A stretch of 64,000 nt of DNA, taken from the NCBI RefSeq assembly GCF_003319125.1, contig NZ_QOHG01000011.1, positions 1 through 64,000 on the forward strand. The letters run 5' to 3'. The stretch comes from Blastococcus sp. TF02A-26. GTDB taxonomy: Bacteria; Actinomycetota; Actinomycetes; Mycobacteriales; Geodermatophilaceae. The translations under genes were made by a program, and so were the position numbers. Positions 62,184 to 64,000 of the stretch are shown piece by piece. The notes under the pieces were generated by a model. The model was not told where the DNA came from and did not search any database. It was given only the letters and a program-made list of their open reading frames with translations. Position 1 is the first letter of the stretch, and every line of letters starts with the position of its first letter.

Positions 62184-64000
62184 ATGGCCAAGGAGACCGC
62201 CCCCGCACCCGACCCGCGAGCCGCCGAGCGGGTCCGCAACGTGGCGCTGGTCGGCCACGCCGGAGCGGGCAAGACGACGCTGGCCGAGGCGCTGCTGGTC
62301 GCCGCCGGCGCCCTCCCGCGGGCCGGGCGGGTGGAGGACGGCACCACCTGCCTGGACAGCGAGGAGGTGGAGGTCCGGCTGCAGCGCTCCGTCGGGCTCG
62401 GTGTCGCCACCGTCGAGCACGACGGCCACCGCATCACGCTGCTCGACACCCCCGGGTCCCCGGACTCGGTGGGCGAGCTCCGGGCCGGCCTGCGCGCGGC
62501 GGACGCCGCCCTCTTCGTCGTCTCCGCCGCCGGCGGGGTCGACGCCGCGACGGTCCAGCTGTGGGAGGAGTGCGCGGCGGTCGGCCTGCCGCGGGCCGTC
62601 GTCCTCACCCAGCTCGACCGCTCCCGCGCCGACGTCGACGACACGGTGCGCGCGTGCCAGACGATGCTGGGGGAGGGGGTGTTCCCGCTGCACCTGGTGC
62701 AACGCGGTGCCGACGGCGGCGTCCGGGGGCTGGTCTCCCTGCTCGAACCGCACCCCGACGCCCCCGACGAGGCCGAGGCCGACCGGCTGCGGGCCGAGCT
62801 GATCGAGGCGGTGATCGGCGAGAGCGAGGACGAGACGCTCATGGACCGCTACCTCGCCGGCGAGGAGCTCGTGGTCGCCGACCTCGTCGCCGACCTGGAG
62901 ACCGCGGTCGCCCGCGGCCACTTCCACCCGGTGCTCTGCGTGTCCCCGCTGACCGGCGTCGGCGTCCCGGAGCTGCTCGACCTGCTCGTCGCCGCCTTCC
63001 CGTGCCCGAGGGAGCACGGGTGCCCGGCCGTCACGCGGCCCGACGGCCGGCCCGCGCCGGCGCTGGCCTGCGACCCCGACGGGCCGCTGGTGGCCGAGGT
63101 GGTCAAGACGACCACCGACCCCTACCTCGGCCGCGTCTCGCTGGTCCGCGTCTTCTCCGGCACCCTGCGACCGGACACCGCCGTGCACGTCTCCGGGCAC
63201 GGCCTGGCCGACCGCGGTCACCCCGACCACGACGTCGACGAGCGGGTCGGGGCCATCTCCGCACCGCTGGGCGCGGTGCTGCGGCCGGTCGCCGCCTGTC
63301 CCGCCGGCGACGTGTGCGCGGTGGCCCGGCTGACGTCGGCCGAGACCGGCGACACGCTGTCGGCCCCGGACGACCCGTACCTGATGGCGCCGTGGGAGCT
63401 GCCGGTGCCGCAGCTGCCGGTGGCGATCGAGGCCTCCTCGCGGGCCGACGAGGACCGGCTGGCCACCGCTCTCGGGCGGCTCGCCGCCGAGGACCCGACG
63501 GTGCGGGTGGAGCGGCCGCAGACCACCGGACAGCTGCTGCTGTGGTGCGTGGGGGAGGGGCACGCCGAGGTGCTCCTGGACCGGCTGCGCACCCGGCACG
63601 GCGTCGCCGTGGCCACCGTGCCGGTCCGGGTGCCGCTGGTGGAGACCCTCGCCGGCCCGGCACGGGTCACCGGCCGCCTCGTGAAGCAGTCCGGCGGCCA
63701 CGGGCAGTACGCCGTCGTCGTGGTCGAGGCCGAACCGGGGCCGCCGGGGTCGGGGATCGTCTTCGAGCAGCGGATCGTCGGCGGGACCGTGCCCGGCCAG
63801 TACCACGGCAGCGTCGAGAAGGGGATCCGTGCCCAGGCCGCCCGCGGGGTGACCGGCGACCGCCCGATGGTCGACGTCCGCGTCACGCTGGTCGACGGCA
63901 AGGCGCACTCGGTCGACTCCTCCGACGCCGCCTTCCAGTCCGCCGGCGCCCTGGCGCTGCGCGAGGCCGCCGCGGCGGCCGGCACCCGGGTGCTCGAGCC
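62184..64000 (+). CDS. elongation factor G-like protein (EF-G2 type), 3' end outside the window
   Basis: At least 605 aa, still open at 64000. The GTPase domain has the P-loop G-H-A-G-A-G-K-T-T at about 24-32 and D-T-P-G at about 89-92, but the G4 motif is T-Q-L-D (about 141-144) in place of N-K-x-D, which should weaken guanine recognition. Later segments (V-V-K-T-T-T-D-P-Y-L-G-R, R-L-V-K-Q-S-G-G-H-G-Q-Y-A and the V-E-K-G-I-R region) match domains II and IV of EF-G. Actinobacterial EF-G2 paralogues (FusA2) of this kind have no settled role. GGAG lies about 8 nt before the ATG. Confidence 0.88.
   Translation, partial: MAKETAPAPDPRAAERVRNVALVGHAGAGKTTLAEALLVAAGALPRAGRVEDGTTCLDSEEVEVRLQRSVGLGVATVEHDGHRITLLDTPGSPDSVGELRAGLRAADAALFVVSAAGGVDAATVQLWEECAAVGLPRAVVLTQLDRSRADVDDTVRACQTMLGEGVFPLHLVQRGADGGVRGLVSLLEPHPDAPDEAEADRLRAELIEAVIGESEDETLMDRYLAGEELVVADLVADLETAVARGHFHPVLCVSPLTGVGVPELLDLLVAAFPCPREHGCPAVTRPDGRPAPALACDPDGPLVAEVVKTTTDPYLGRVSLVRVFSGTLRPDTAVHVSGHGLADRGHPDHDVDERVGAISAPLGAVLRPVAACPAGDVCAVARLTSAETGDTLSAPDDPYLMAPWELPVPQLPVAIEASSRADEDRLATALGRLAAEDPTVRVERPQTTGQLLLWCVGEGHAEVLLDRLRTRHGVAVATVPVRVPLVETLAGPARVTGRLVKQSGGHGQYAVVVVEAEPGPPGSGIVFEQRIVGGTVPGQYHGSVEKGIRAQAARGVTGDRPMVDVRVTLVDGKAHSVDSSDAAFQSAGALALREAAAAAGTRVLE

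Noticed and set aside
61920-63908. 662-codon minus-strand reading frame at the right end
   Set aside because: It lies opposite the EF-G-like GTPase, whose motifs are clear on the plus strand.

Overview
The window is very GC-rich DNA with GTG/ATG starts, many 4-nt NTGA gene overlaps and a gene order (TPR protein, HAD phosphatase, small protein, tlyA, nadK, recN, steA, steB, pyrG, NUDIX, ald/xerD, parA, scpA, scpB, rluB, cmk, der) that matches the Rv1691-Rv1713 block of Mycobacterium tuberculosis. It is therefore an actinobacterial chromosome. The very high GC, the murJ/glycosyltransferase insert before pyrG and the catabolic genes would fit Geodermatophilaceae (Blastococcus, Geodermatophilus, Modestobacter), but that placement is inference from general character, not from a search. 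No insertion sequence, prophage or CRISPR array was seen.

Layout. 1-170: 5S rRNA and its terminator, the end of an rRNA operon. 0.2-6 kb: an Arg/Gly-rich TPR protein, a single-strand-binding-like protein, a DUF1015 protein, a TPR protein, a HAD-IIA phosphatase and an SCP2 protein. 6-10 kb: small protein, tlyA, nadK and recN. 10-11.6 kb: an orphan methyltransferase and a TetR regulator. 11.7-19.9 kb: a tightly overlapping envelope operon (steA, steB, MraY/WecA-like membrane protein, murJ, glycosyltransferase, alkaline-phosphatase-like membrane protein), followed by pyrG and a NUDIX hydrolase. 22-25.9 kb: two membrane proteins, ald and xerD. 26-35.4 kb: parA and partner, scpA, an unusual 560-residue membrane protein, scpB, rluB, chorismate mutase, cmk and der. 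36.4 kb: tRNA-Pro(GGG) followed by a probable PD-(D/E)XK nuclease gene.

38-64 kb is accessory and catabolic. A five-gene branched-chain-type ABC importer operon (41.7-46.4 kb), an AraC regulator (46.5-47.4 kb) and a three-gene operon (flavin monooxygenase, hydroxyquinol 1,2-dioxygenase, maleylacetate reductase; 47.6-51.3 kb) look like one uptake-and-degradation unit that turns a phenolic compound into 3-oxoadipate. An arsenic operon (arsR-acr3-arsC, divergent from an arsI-like C-As lyase) sits next to it. It is followed by a Baeyer-Villiger monooxygenase/esterase pair, a double-hotdog-like protein, a pectinacetylesterase-like lipoprotein, an MFS transporter with a large extracytoplasmic insert, an aldehyde dehydrogenase and the start of an EF-G-like GTPase that runs off the window.

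Two regulatory patterns tie the 38-64 kb block together. A ~43-bp block containing a 22-bp-spaced direct repeat lies in front of both the ABC operon and the monooxygenase operon, a likely AraC-family operator. Five exact TGTGR-N6-YCACA palindromes (CRP-family type), plus two near matches, lie just upstream of catabolic genes and nowhere else that I noticed. Several genes across the window also have a TANNNT box 6-8 nt before the start codon and no clear ribosome-binding site, the mark of leaderless transcripts.
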